A model generated the notes under the pieces. The model was not told the origin of the DNA, ran no database searches, and saw only the letters and a program-made list of their open reading frames with translations. Both the position numbers and the translations under genes were made by a program. A stretch of DNA of 64,000 bases from Nitrospirae bacterium GWF2_44_13. GTDB taxonomy: Bacteria > Nitrospirota > Thermodesulfovibrionia > Thermodesulfovibrionales > UBA1546. Location: contig MHEE01000007.1 of assembly GCA_001805105.1 (NCBI GenBank), forward strand, positions 48,671 through 112,670, written 5' to 3'. Positions 17,867 through 26,195 of the stretch are shown here, piece after piece (the stretch's first letter is position 1; each line of letters begins with the position of its first letter).

Positions 17867-18599
17867 CTGAGATAAATTCTATATTGAATGTCTCTTCAAA
17901 AGAAATCTTTACTACATTTCTGAACTTTTCATCGCTTAAGTCGGGAACTGCCTCCATAAGTCCTGCCATTGCGCCTTTTATATCCTTAATAGAGTGAAGC
18001 CTGAAGATTTTTAATACTTCGGGCTCGTCAATGCAATAGGGTATAGACCCCTGTTGCAAAAGTCCGTCAGTCCAGCGTTTTTGAGCAGAGCCTATAACTT
18101 TTTTGCTGTTAATGGTTATCTCGCCATAGGATGCTGATTGAAAGCATAGCGGGCTTTTTGAGTGATGAGTGATGAGTGATGAGTGATGAGTTTCCCTGAT
18201 TAATTTTAATTCTGGCAAAAGACCTATCTTTGAGAGGGCAAGATAAAAAGCCGCGCTTATTTTTTTATAACTGTCAAAGATGCCTTTCGAAAATAAATCA
18301 TTATCATTTTTTACAGAGAAGCTGTAAGTAAGTTCTTTATTATGAAGTATTGCCCTCCCGCCTGTGGGCCTTCTTACAACAGGGATTGATGCATTACTGC
18401 AGTATTCAATGTCTATGTCACTGATTCTCTGGAAGCAGCCAAGTGTTACGGATGGCCTGTTCCATGAATACAGCCGCAGTGTCGGAGGCGAACTGCCTTT
18501 TCTGACAGAAATAGCAATAGCCTCATCCAGAGCCATACTATATGATGCGCTGCCCTGTCCTGAATTGATAAGACGCCATGTTTTGTGGTAATTTATCAT
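17781..18599 (-). CDS. lplA: Lipoate-protein ligase A family
   Basis: Attaches lipoate or octanoate to lipoyl domains. The 272 residues show SMALDEAIAISVRKG, the substrate-binding block VVRRPTGGRAILHNKELTYSF and KVIGSAQKRWTDGLLQQGSI with the catalytic lysine. The segment just before SPLCFQSASYGE is unusual: THHSSLITHHS is encoded by 4.6 copies of a 7-nt tandem repeat (18159-18190). Because 7 is not a multiple of 3, unit loss or gain would shift the frame. LipM-like octanoyltransferase is an alternative role. The gene ends inside the convergent membrane-protein gene. Confidence 0.85.
   Translation of the reverse strand: MINYHKTWRLINSGQGSASYSMALDEAIAISVRKGSSPPTLRLYSWNRPSVTLGCFQRISDIDIEYCSNASIPVVRRPTGGRAILHNKELTYSFSVKNDNDLFSKGIFDSYKKISAAFYLALSKIGLLPELKLIRETHHSSLITHHSKSPLCFQSASYGEITINSKKVIGSAQKRWTDGLLQQGSIPYCIDEPEVLKIFRLHSIKDIKGAMAGLMEAVPDLSDEKFRNVVKISFEETFNIEFISAIPSQEEELLAQEFDSEKYRTEEWNFRK
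18159..18190. repeat. 7-bp tandem repeat (TGAGTGA x 4.6) inside lplA
   Basis: A 32-nt perfect run with period 7 lies in the coding region, in a variable loop before the conserved CF motif. The reading frame is currently open. Confidence 0.9.
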
Positions 18600-18638
18600 G
18601 GTTTTTTTGTGCTGTTATTTCAGGTATAATTATAGCAG

Positions 18639-18695
18639 GATTCAGGATGCAAGATAACTGATAAAAAAAGTATCATGTATCGTGCATCATACATC
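18639..18695. repeat. Heptamer palindrome, family A copy 3
   Basis: Left units GATTCAG, GATGCAA, GATAACT; right units ATGTATC, GTGCATC, ATACATC. It lies between divergent lplA and yjbQ, just before the yjbQ ribosome site. Confidence 0.8.
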
Positions 18696-18711
18696 TTGAA
18701 GTGGAGGAATT

Positions 18712-19113
18712 GTGCTTAGATATATAAATGTGAGAAGCAGCCAGAGAAGCGAATTTATTGACATAACTGAAAAGGTTAATGAGGTTATTAAAGAGGCAGG
18801 AATTGTAAGCGGAATATGCTATGTCTATGTGCCTCATACAACAGCGGCGGTAACAATAAATGAAGGCGCAGACCCCTCAGTACACCGCGACATACAGAAT
18901 GCATTGGCCAGACTTGTCCCGCAGGAGATGAATTACTCCCACAGGGAAGGAAACGCCGATGCGCATATAAAATCGAGCATTATCGGGGCATCCCAGCTTG
19001 TTATTATTGACGGGGGCAGGCTCGTTCTCGGCACATGGCAGGCAGTTTACCTCTGCGAGTTTGACGGCCCCCGCCACAGAAGATTAACACTCAAACTTAT
19101 AGCAGACAGATAG
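18712..19113 (+). CDS. yjbQ: YjbQ/UPF0047 family protein
   Basis: A 133-aa protein of the YjbQ family. Members have weak thiamin-phosphate synthase activity when tested, but their physiological role is unsettled. The family signature VPHTTAAVTINEGADPSV is intact, as is the C-terminal block GTWQAVYLCEFDGPRHRR. The start is GTG at 18712 after GTGGAGGAATT. The next gene begins 10 nt after its stop, so they likely share a transcript. Confidence 0.9.
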   Translation: MLRYINVRSSQRSEFIDITEKVNEVIKEAGIVSGICYVYVPHTTAAVTINEGADPSVHRDIQNALARLVPQEMNYSHREGNADAHIKSSIIGASQLVIIDGGRLVLGTWQAVYLCEFDGPRHRRLTLKLIADR

Positions 19114-19123
19114 GGCAGATAGA

Positions 19124-19966
19124 ATGGATGATGAAGAAATCCATGCCCTGCGCAGCGAGGTAAAGAGATTAAGAAAGACCCTTTCCGAGCTTACACCGTC
19201 GCTTGAGACGCTTCTTAAACGCCGCGGATTCCGAATATACAAAAAAGAACCCTCAGAAGACCTTGTGCTTCCTGCAAAGAGATTCCTTGATGATTTTTAT
19301 GAGATGCTGAAAAAATACTCTTTCCGCCTTTTTATCAGAGATGTGATAAAGCATCAGGAATATTTTATGAAAGAGCAGGTCACAAAATATGCGACATCCG
19401 GTGTGACGGAGGCCTATGTTGATTTTCTTCTTTCTGTGAAGGTGGTTGAACCGGCAGGCGATGGCTTCAGGCTGATAAAAAGGCAGATAAAGAGTTTTGG
19501 CGAGACGCTTGAATGGTTCCTTTGTGAGATATTCAGGAGAGAATTTGCCGCTGAGGCAGTATGGGGAGTAAAATTCAAAAGGCCGAGGGTCGGCGGTGAT
19601 TATGACGTCATTGCGAAGATTGACGGGTCAATCCTGTATATGGAGGTGAAATCTTCCCCTCCGAAGCAGATTTATAACAGCGAGATTGCCGCCTTTCTTG
19701 ACAGGATATTTGACCTTTCCCCTGAAATAGCGGTATTTTTCATGGACACGGAGCTGAGAATGAAAGATAAGATTGTGCCTATGTTTGAGGAAGAACTGAG
19801 AAATAGATTTTCGAGGGGGTCTGCGGGGGAGATGCAGTCTCCCCCGCAAGTCATGAGGGTTGAAAAAGAACTCTTCCAGATATGGAATAAAACCTTTATA
19901 ATAAACTCTAAGGACAGCATCGCAGGTAATATAGGAAAGGTGTTAAGCTGGCATTTCAGGAAGTAG
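19124..19966 (+). CDS. PD-(D/E)XK-like nuclease-fold protein, unknown role
   Basis: 280 aa, not named. An N-terminal coiled coil (DDEEIHALRSEVKRLRKTL) precedes a helical region. A C-terminal domain contains GGDYDVIAKIDG followed 7 residues later by LYMEVKSSPP: the D and the E-x-K match the catalytic core of PD-(D/E)XK enzymes. It is followed closely by a 52-aa Cys protein and an ExeA-type ATPase. A housekeeping nuclease or tRNA/DNA repair role is possible, but no substrate can be read. Confidence 0.6.
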   Translation: MDDEEIHALRSEVKRLRKTLSELTPSLETLLKRRGFRIYKKEPSEDLVLPAKRFLDDFYEMLKKYSFRLFIRDVIKHQEYFMKEQVTKYATSGVTEAYVDFLLSVKVVEPAGDGFRLIKRQIKSFGETLEWFLCEIFRREFAAEAVWGVKFKRPRVGGDYDVIAKIDGSILYMEVKSSPPKQIYNSEIAAFLDRIFDLSPEIAVFFMDTELRMKDKIVPMFEEELRNRFSRGSAGEMQSPPQVMRVEKELFQIWNKTFIINSKDSIAGNIGKVLSWHFRK

Positions 19967-19980
19967 CGGCAGGAGGATAG

Positions 19981-20139
19981 ATGGACATATGTGCGGTCTG
20001 CGCATGGCGTGAAACATGCAAAAAAAAATTTTCCATCTCAGGCAAAGATCTACGGTGTCCTGACTTTGCAAGGGATGTAACCATTAAAGAAAAGACAGAG
20101 GAAGATAAGGAAGAAAAAAAGAAGGAGGGCAGGGGGTGA
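19981..20139 (+). CDS. 52-aa Cys-cluster protein
   Basis: Small gene found by hand: 52 residues starting MDICAVCAWRETCKKKF, with four cysteines (CxxC-x5-C and RCPDF), then a highly charged Lys/Glu tail. GGAGGAT stands before the ATG, and the stop overlaps the next start (GTGA), so translation coupling supports that it is real. The CxxC...C...C arrangement suggests a zinc or iron-sulfur site. No family assigned. Confidence 0.7.
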   Translation: MDICAVCAWRETCKKKFSISGKDLRCPDFARDVTIKEKTEEDKEEKKKEGRG

Positions 20140-21674
20140 TATACAATAAGTTCTTCGGTTTCAGGGAAGAGCCGTTTGGCCTGACGCCTAACCCTAAGTT
20201 TCTCTACATGAGCAAGAAGCATGAGGAAGCAATTGCTCATCTTAATTTCGGCATATCGGAGAATAAAGGTTTTATTATGCTTACGGGAGAAGTGGGCTCC
20301 GGAAAGACGACATTGATAAGGTATCTCCTTAATACCCTTGGACATGATACTCATACCTCTCTGATAATCAATCCCAAGGTTGACCCTCTTGAGCTTCTCA
20401 AACTTATAAACTATGACTTTGGCGTCACCGCCGCAGGCAGTACAGAAAAGGACCATCTTGAGGCGCTGAACAATTTTCTTCTTGACGTATTTTCAAAAAA
20501 TGAAAAGGCAGTTCTCATAATAGACGAGTCGCAGGAATTGAGTCTTGAAAGCCTTGAGTTTATCAGGCTTCTATCAAACTTTGAGACTAATACAAAAAAA
20601 CTGTTGCAGGTGATTCTTGTAGGGCAGCCTGAGTTAAAGAGGATTGTGGCGAGCGAGCCGCTGAAACAGTTGGACCAGAGGATTGCTGTCAGATATCATC
20701 TTGAGCCGTTGAGCCGCGATGATACAACTATATACATAAATCACAGGCTGAGGATTGCAGGCGGCGGGATGATAATATTTCCTCCAAAGGGGATAAAACT
20801 TATTTACAAACACAGCCACGGTATTCCACGGCTTATTAACCTTGCTTGTGACAGGACCCTGCTGTTTTCCTATTCAGAAGGTACGATTAATATTGATGCA
20901 GGCATGGTGAGGAAGGCTGTAAGGGATTTGAGCTTCCCTGACAGCAAAGGAACAACAGATTTTTTAAAGCCTGCAATAATCGGAGTATCCATATTCCTTC
21001 TTATCGTAATCCTTGCATACGGCAATGTATCCAGAGAAGACAGTTATTTTGAGAAGATAAGCAGCATGTTAAAAGGGGTGAAAATAGAGGGTGATTTTTT
21101 CATAAACGACGGGATATATATGGTTTCAAATGAAGAGCTTTTTGAGGCAGCCTGTACGCTAAATCTCCTGAACATCTGGGGAGAAAAAGATTTAAAAGGC
21201 AGCGCTGAGGCTGCTAAGGAGCCGACGAAGAGAGGTTTTTCTGTTTATAAACTCGGCAACGACATTGATAAGGCAATAAAATTCAATATGCCGTCTATCC
21301 TATATATGAAGCATGGGAAGACAAACAAGTGCGTGGTTCTCAGATGGGTTGTGGGAAATGATGCAATGCTGATAGACCCAAGGGAAGGAAAGAATATCCT
21401 GCCGCTAAAAACATTCAAGAATATGATTACAGGTGGAGTGGTATTTTACAAAAACAGATATAGAGGCAATAACAGGGTTTTATTGCTCCAGCAGGAATTA
21501 AAGGCGCGCGGCCTTTACGATTATCCTGCAACGGGAGAATTTGGGACTAGGACGAAACAGGCGTTGATGAAATTTCAGGAAAGGGAAGGGATCGGGAAGA
21601 CAGGCGAACTTGATGATGAGACAGCAGTCATGCTTTCAAATATTGAAGGCACGCCAAAACTGGCACCGGAATAA
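20136..21674 (+). CDS. ExeA/GspA-type AAA ATPase with C-terminal peptidoglycan-binding domain
   Basis: 512 aa. The AAA domain (about 1-270) begins MIYNKFFGFREEPFGLTPNP and has Walker A GEVGSGKTTLIRY and Walker B VLIIDESQEL. A single transmembrane helix lies at about 285-300. The periplasmic part has a C39-peptidase-like region (without a convincing catalytic triad) and a peptidoglycan-binding domain (QELKARGLYDYPATGEFG). GspA/ExeA relatives help type II secretion pores cross the wall. Here there is no gsp operon, so a role with the type IV pilus at 35-39 kb is an alternative. Confidence 0.82.
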   Translation: MIYNKFFGFREEPFGLTPNPKFLYMSKKHEEAIAHLNFGISENKGFIMLTGEVGSGKTTLIRYLLNTLGHDTHTSLIINPKVDPLELLKLINYDFGVTAAGSTEKDHLEALNNFLLDVFSKNEKAVLIIDESQELSLESLEFIRLLSNFETNTKKLLQVILVGQPELKRIVASEPLKQLDQRIAVRYHLEPLSRDDTTIYINHRLRIAGGGMIIFPPKGIKLIYKHSHGIPRLINLACDRTLLFSYSEGTINIDAGMVRKAVRDLSFPDSKGTTDFLKPAIIGVSIFLLIVILAYGNVSREDSYFEKISSMLKGVKIEGDFFINDGIYMVSNEELFEAACTLNLLNIWGEKDLKGSAEAAKEPTKRGFSVYKLGNDIDKAIKFNMPSILYMKHGKTNKCVVLRWVVGNDAMLIDPREGKNILPLKTFKNMITGGVVFYKNRYRGNNRVLLLQQELKARGLYDYPATGEFGTRTKQALMKFQEREGIGKTGELDDETAVMLSNIEGTPKLAPE

Positions 21675-21722
21675 TTTGCTGAACTTTGCATATTATGATA
21701 AAAGTAATAAATGTTTTTACAT

Positions 21723-21807
21723 TGTTATTGCGAGCGACTAACAGGAGCGTGGCAATCTTACTGAAAAATTACGAGATTGCTTCGTCATTTCGCTCCTCGC
21801 AATGACA
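21723..21807. repeat. TGTCATTGCGAG-type inverted repeat element, copy 2
   Basis: TGTTATTGCGAG and CTCGCAATGACA (one mismatch) bound an 85-bp element that also shares GTGGCAATCT with copy 1 at 16643. It is intergenic, upstream of the aldolase gene. Confidence 0.7.
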
Positions 21808-21863
21808 CCTTATTGCCTTTGTATTAGTTAATAATTTATTTCATAAATTTGCAGGAGGATAAG

Positions 21864-23225
21864 ATGGATCTGAAAGGACTGAAGGGCATTCTCTCTGTCA
21901 ACAATGGCATTCTGGAATTGAAAGATAAGGCAGGACTGAAAAAAGTAATGGATGAGCTTATATATGAAGCTGTATTCACGGAAGATAAGGACAGGCAAAT
22001 AGCGTTTTTTCTTTTAATAAAAGAGACTGCAAAGGCAGCAGGCGCTGTCCCTGCGTCAATACAGGGGCTCTATGAAGAAATGGGAAGAAGTTATCCGGGC
22101 TTTACCGTGCCTGCAATCAATATCAGGGGGCTTACCTATGACACCGCAAGGGCAATATTCAGAAAGGCAAACGAGATGAATGTTGGCGCAGTCATATTTG
22201 AGATTGCCCGCTCAGAGATAGGGTATACAAAACAGCGGCCGCTTGAATATTCCACTGTTGTGCTTGCCGCTGCTGTCAGGGAAGGATTTGCAGGGCCTGT
22301 ATTCATTCAGGGCGACCATTTCCAGCTTGTAAGAAAAAACTATCTTGCTGACCCGAAACCTGAAACCGATTATGTGAAAGGTCTGATTAAAGAAGCGATT
22401 GAGGCTGAATTTTATAATATTGATATTGACTCTTCAACACTCGTTGACCTTGAAAGGCCCACGACAAAAGAACAGCAGAGGCCGAATTTTGAAAAGACAG
22501 CGGAACTCGGGGCATATATCAGGGGCATTCAGCCGAAGGGTTTTGATGTTTCTATCGGCGGAGAGATAGGAGAAATAGGAGGCAAGAACAGCAATCCTGA
22601 TGAGCTCAGGGCATATCTTGACGGATTTAAGGAAACATTTAAAGCAGGCAAGGGATTGAGCAAGCTCAGTGTGCAGACAGGCACAGCACATGGAGGAGTT
22701 GTGCTTCCTGACGGGACACTCGCAAAGGTAAAGATTGATTTTGAAACTCTGAGAACGCTGTCTGATAGAGCAAGGAAAGAATACAATCTTTCAGGATGCG
22801 TTCAGCACGGAGCGTCAACGCTTCCCGAAGATGCATTCCAAATGTTCCCTGAAACAGGCACATCAGAGGTGCATCTTGCGACAGGGTTTCAAAATATCAT
22901 GTATGACAGCAAGGCGATGCCTTCAGAATTCAGGAATGAAATATATCAGTTTATAAAGACCGAATACGCAAAGGAATGGAAAGAAGGACAGACAGAAGAG
23001 CAGTTCATGTACAGCACAAGGAAGAAAGGGTTCGGCCCGTTAAAGAAAAAGTGGTGGAACTTGCCGTCAGGCGTAAAAGGCCCGATAATGAAAGAGCTTG
23101 AAGACAGGTTCGGGCTTCTTTTTGACAAGCTGAAAGTTGGGAACACAAAAGAGATAGTCAGCAGGACGGTAAAGCCTATGAATGTAAAGAAAGAGATTCC
23201 TGAATTATTGGGGAAAGAGTTATGA
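21864..23225 (+). CDS. Class II (metal) aldolase, fructose-bisphosphate aldolase-like
   Basis: Predicted to cleave or form fructose 1,6-bisphosphate with a divalent metal. The 453 residues are longer than ordinary class II aldolases but carry their ligands: FIQGDHFQ (His), IDSSTLVDL, GGEIGEIGG and VQTGTAHGG (His). The ATG at 21864 is chosen because GGAGGAT precedes it; a longer TTG start at 21849 would swallow that site. It overlaps the phosphofructokinase by 4 nt, so both serve glycolysis or gluconeogenesis. A tagatose- or other sugar-bisphosphate specificity cannot be excluded. Confidence 0.78.
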   Translation: MDLKGLKGILSVNNGILELKDKAGLKKVMDELIYEAVFTEDKDRQIAFFLLIKETAKAAGAVPASIQGLYEEMGRSYPGFTVPAINIRGLTYDTARAIFRKANEMNVGAVIFEIARSEIGYTKQRPLEYSTVVLAAAVREGFAGPVFIQGDHFQLVRKNYLADPKPETDYVKGLIKEAIEAEFYNIDIDSSTLVDLERPTTKEQQRPNFEKTAELGAYIRGIQPKGFDVSIGGEIGEIGGKNSNPDELRAYLDGFKETFKAGKGLSKLSVQTGTAHGGVVLPDGTLAKVKIDFETLRTLSDRARKEYNLSGCVQHGASTLPEDAFQMFPETGTSEVHLATGFQNIMYDSKAMPSEFRNEIYQFIKTEYAKEWKEGQTEEQFMYSTRKKGFGPLKKKWWNLPSGVKGPIMKELEDRFGLLFDKLKVGNTKEIVSRTVKPMNVKKEIPELLGKEL

Positions 23226-24457
23226 AAGAAACAATTGCAATAATCGTAGGAGGAGGTCCGGCGCCGGGCATTAACGGCGTTATCAGCGCTGCCACGATTG
23301 AGGCTATAAAAAAAGGCAAGAAGGTCATCGGCATAGTTGGAGGATTCAAGAGCCTTTTTGCAGGAGATAAGAAGAAGGTTTTAGAACTTACCTTTGATAA
23401 CGTAAGCAAGATACACATCACAGGCGGTTCAATCCTCAGAACATCAAGAGATTTCCCTGAGAAGGCTAAAGAGCATTTCAGGGTTCTTATGTCAACATTG
23501 AAAGCATTCAAGACAAGGCATCTTATTACGATTGGTGGAGAAGGAACTCTCTACATGGCAAGATGGATAGAAAAAGAGGCGAAAGGGAGCATTGCAGTTG
23601 TCCATGTTCCCAAGACCATAGACAATGATCTGCCTATGCCCGGTGGAATCCCGACATTCGGATATGAGACTGCGAGGCACTGGGGAGTTGAAATCGTAGA
23701 AAACATCCTTGAAGATGCAAGGGCAACAGGAAGGTGGTATTTTGTGACAACGATGGGCAGGTACACCGGCCATCTTGCACTCGGCATAGGAAAGGCGGCA
23801 GGAGCAACAGTCACCTTAATCCCTGAGGAATTTAAGGAAGAAAAGCTTTCATTTAAAAAAGTCGCTGATATACTTGAAGGCTCTATCATCAAAAGACTTT
23901 CAATAGGCAAGGATTACGGCGTTGCTATTCTTGCGGAAGGTATTGCAAATAAATTTGCTCCAGAAGAACTGCTGAGGCATGAATGCATTGAGAGGGATGA
24001 GACAGGCAGGGTAAGGCTCTCAGAGATTCAGCTTGGAAGGGTGATGAAGATGCTTGTGAATAAGAGTCTTGAAAGCCGGGGCATAAAAGTCACAATCGTT
24101 GATAAATATATAGGCTATGAACTCAGAGCTGCAAACCCGATTCCGTTGGACGCCGAATATACAAGAAACCTCGGATACGGCGCAGTGAGGTTTCTTCTGA
24201 TGGGAGGCACAGGCTCAATGATAGTGTTTTATGAGGGCAAGCTGAAATCAGTGCCATTCTGTGAGATGTTTGAGCCTGAGACAGGAAAGCCGAAGATAAG
24301 ATATGTTGACATAACCTCCGAGCCGTATCTTGTCGGAAGGGAATATATGATGAGGCTGGAGAAGGAAGATTTCAAGCCGGAGAATATCAAAAAAATAGCA
24401 GCCTCGGCAAATATGAGAGTGGAAGAGTTTAAGAAGAGATTTTTGTATATTGCGTGA
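23222..24457 (+). CDS. pfkA: 6-phosphofructokinase (ATP or PPi donor unresolved)
   Basis: A 411-aa PFK-A family enzyme that phosphorylates fructose 6-phosphate. Motifs: GGGPAPGINGVI, IGGEGTLYMA at the donor site, PKTIDNDLPM at the catalytic site, TMGRYTGHLALG. ATP enzymes usually have GGDGS with Gly at the later position, and PPi enzymes GGDD and PKTIDGDL. Here Gly is kept at the first and Lys at the second, so the donor is ambiguous. It is coupled to the aldolase. Confidence 0.88.
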   Translation: MKETIAIIVGGGPAPGINGVISAATIEAIKKGKKVIGIVGGFKSLFAGDKKKVLELTFDNVSKIHITGGSILRTSRDFPEKAKEHFRVLMSTLKAFKTRHLITIGGEGTLYMARWIEKEAKGSIAVVHVPKTIDNDLPMPGGIPTFGYETARHWGVEIVENILEDARATGRWYFVTTMGRYTGHLALGIGKAAGATVTLIPEEFKEEKLSFKKVADILEGSIIKRLSIGKDYGVAILAEGIANKFAPEELLRHECIERDETGRVRLSEIQLGRVMKMLVNKSLESRGIKVTIVDKYIGYELRAANPIPLDAEYTRNLGYGAVRFLLMGGTGSMIVFYEGKLKSVPFCEMFEPETGKPKIRYVDITSEPYLVGREYMMRLEKEDFKPENIKKIAASANMRVEEFKKRFLYIA

Positions 24458-24460
24458 GTT

Positions 24461-25498
24461 ATGACCATTCGTGAGCAGACAGAGGAGATTGAGAGAAAGA
24501 CCCTTCATCCAAAGGCATCTCTTAGCGCAAACAGCAAAGGCAGGACGAAGCCTGAAAAAGAAGGCGAGATACGGACCTGCTTTCAGAGAGACCGTGACAG
24601 GATTATCCATTCAAAGGCATTCAGAAGATTAAAACACAAGACACAGGTCTTTCTTGCGCCGAAAGGTGACCACTACAGGACACGGCTAACCCATGTGCTT
24701 GAGGTGTCACAGATTGCAAGGACAATTTCACGCGCATTGAGATTAAACGAAGATTTAACAGAGGCGATTGCGCTCGGACATGACCTCGGCCATACGCCTT
24801 TCGGGCACGCAGGTGAGGCAATATTGAGGGAGATACATCCTGAAGGCTTTGACCATTATAAACAGAGCCTGAGGGTTGTGGATTTTCTTGAGCAGAACGG
24901 GAAGGGGCTGAATCTCACTTATGAGGTAAGGAACGGTATTGTAAAACATTCAAAAGGCAAGGGCATGATTATTCCTGAAACAAAGGCAGACAGGGCAGAG
25001 ACACTTGAAGGGCAGGTTGTGCGCGTCTCTGATATCATTGCCTATGTCAACCACGACCTTGACGACGCGATAAGGGCAGGAGTTATAAAAAGAGCCGACA
25101 TCCCCAAAAAGATTGTAACTATTCTCGGAGAGACACACTCAGGGAGAATAGACAGGATGGTAAAGGACTTTATATATCAATCCCTTGAAACAGGACTTGA
25201 AAAGCTTTCTATGAGTTCTGAGGTGTCATCGGCAACATATATGCTGAGAGATTTTCTTTATGAGCGTGTGTATGAGAGTGATACTACAAAGATAGAGTTC
25301 AGGAAGGCAAAAAAGATACTCGGAGATTTATACGAATATTACCTTGAACATATTGAAGAGGTCTTTAAGAATATTCCCGCTGAAAAGAAGCTGAACAAGC
25401 ACAGGATGGTCTGCGACTTTGTCGCCGGCATGACCGACAGGTTTGCGATGATGACGTATGAAAGATTGTTTCTTCCCCAGCAGTGGATGGTGGTGTAG
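24461..25498 (+). CDS. dgt: dGTPase-like HD-domain triphosphohydrolase
   Basis: 345 aa. HD superfamily with [18 protein letters not shown] and the metal motif [15 protein letters not shown], plus the [11 protein letters not shown] entry typical of deoxyguanosine triphosphate triphosphohydrolases (class 2, shorter than Escherichia coli Dgt). It hydrolyses dNTPs to the nucleoside and triphosphate, helping control nucleotide pools. It starts 3 nt after the PFK stop, so it probably shares that transcript. Confidence 0.9.
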   Translation: MTIREQTEEIERKTLHPKASLSANSKGRTKPEKEGEIRTCFQRDRDRIIHSKAFRRLKHKTQVFLAPKGDHYRTRLTHVLEVSQIARTISRALRLNEDLTEAIALGHDLGHTPFGHAGEAILREIHPEGFDHYKQSLRVVDFLEQNGKGLNLTYEVRNGIVKHSKGKGMIIPETKADRAETLEGQVVRVSDIIAYVNHDLDDAIRAGVIKRADIPKKIVTILGETHSGRIDRMVKDFIYQSLETGLEKLSMSSEVSSATYMLRDFLYERVYESDTTKIEFRKAKKILGDLYEYYLEHIEEVFKNIPAEKKLNKHRMVCDFVAGMTDRFAMMTYERLFLPQQWMVV

Positions 25499-25552
25499 GG
25501 CTTATCTTAATCACTGAAAATTAAGTGGTAAAAAATTAACGCTTTAAGGCTG

Positions 25553-25582
25553 TTGCGGCAACGGAACCTTTTCTGTTATATT
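25553..25582 (+). promoter_or_regulatory. Likely promoter of the toxin-antitoxin pair
   Basis: TTGCGG (25553-25558) and TTATAT/TATATT (25576-25582), spaced 17-18 nt, stand upstream of the antitoxin. The -35 is weak. Confidence 0.4.
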
Positions 25583-25590
25583 AGTCTTAA

Positions 25591-25606
25591 TTCTGGTCAA
25601 CCAGAA
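25591..25606. promoter_or_regulatory. Palindromic operator candidate before the antitoxin
   Basis: TTCTGGT-CA-ACCAGAA, 7-bp arms around 2 nt, lies between the -10 and the ribosome site of the antitoxin gene, where Phd/YefM proteins usually bind to repress their own operon. Confidence 0.55.
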
Positions 25607-25621
25607 AGGAGGTTAGATTCA

Positions 25622-25882
25622 ATGAAAACATTATCACTTTCCGAGGCGAAGATGAAGCTGAGCAGTCTTGTGGATTCGGTTTATAAGACTGACGAGGAGG
25701 TCGTTATAACCAAAAATGGCTCTCCTGCTGCTGTGCTGGTCAGCCCTGACGAGTTTGAGGGCTGGAAAGAGACTGTCTCCATACGATCTGATTCTGTCTT
25801 TATGGATGAGATTAAAAAAGGCTTGGCAGCTTTAAAGAAAGGCAAGGCAAAGCTCTATACACTTGAGGAACTGTTCGGATAA
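25622..25882 (+). CDS. Phd/YefM-family antitoxin
   Basis: 86 aa beginning MKTLSLSEAKMKLSSLVDSV, the N-terminal DNA-binding fold of Phd/YefM antitoxins, with ITKNGSPAAVLVSPDEFEGW and a C-terminal toxin-wrapping helix. The ATG at 25622 follows AAAGGAGG; the longer frame upstream is rejected. The TAA stop touches the toxin ATG, as is normal for these modules. Confidence 0.88.
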   Translation: MKTLSLSEAKMKLSSLVDSVYKTDEEVVITKNGSPAAVLVSPDEFEGWKETVSIRSDSVFMDEIKKGLAALKKGKAKLYTLEELFG

Positions 25883-26170
25883 ATGAATATCCGCAGGCTA
25901 AAAATGTCTGATGAGACAGCGGAATTAGTCCGCACTTTGCACCCTGAGCTAAAACGTAAGATTAAGGCTGCATTGCAGTCTGTTTTAAGTGACCCTCTGT
26001 CTGGAAAGGTATTAAGGGATGAACTTGAGGGGCTGCAAAGCTATAAAGTCGGAAAATTCAGGATGGTTTATAAAACTGTAACAGACAAGGGTATTATTGA
26101 AGTTGTAGCCATCGGGCCCAGAAAGACTATATATGAAGAAACTCTGAGACTCTTGAAAAAAGAAAAATGA
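25883..26170 (+). CDS. RelE/ParE-family toxin
   Basis: 95 aa with the RelE fold pattern: HPELKRKIKAALQSVLSDP, then LRDELEGLQSYKVGKFRMVYK and IIEVVAIGPRKTIYE. RelE relatives cut mRNA in the ribosome; ParE relatives act on gyrase. The GKFRMVYK and GPRKTIYE residues favour the RelE side. It directly follows its antitoxin with no gap. Confidence 0.85.
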   Translation: MNIRRLKMSDETAELVRTLHPELKRKIKAALQSVLSDPLSGKVLRDELEGLQSYKVGKFRMVYKTVTDKGIIEVVAIGPRKTIYEETLRLLKKEK

Positions 26171-26195
26171 ATTCATGCATAAGTTGAAACGCTTT

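Noticed and set aside
18159..18190. CRISPR array
   Set aside because: The repeat unit is only 7 bp, with no spacers; no cas genes are in the window.
25553..25621. Longer antitoxin start with 23 extra residues
   Set aside because: It would cover the promoter and palindromic operator; the ATG at 25622 has AAAGGAGG directly before it.
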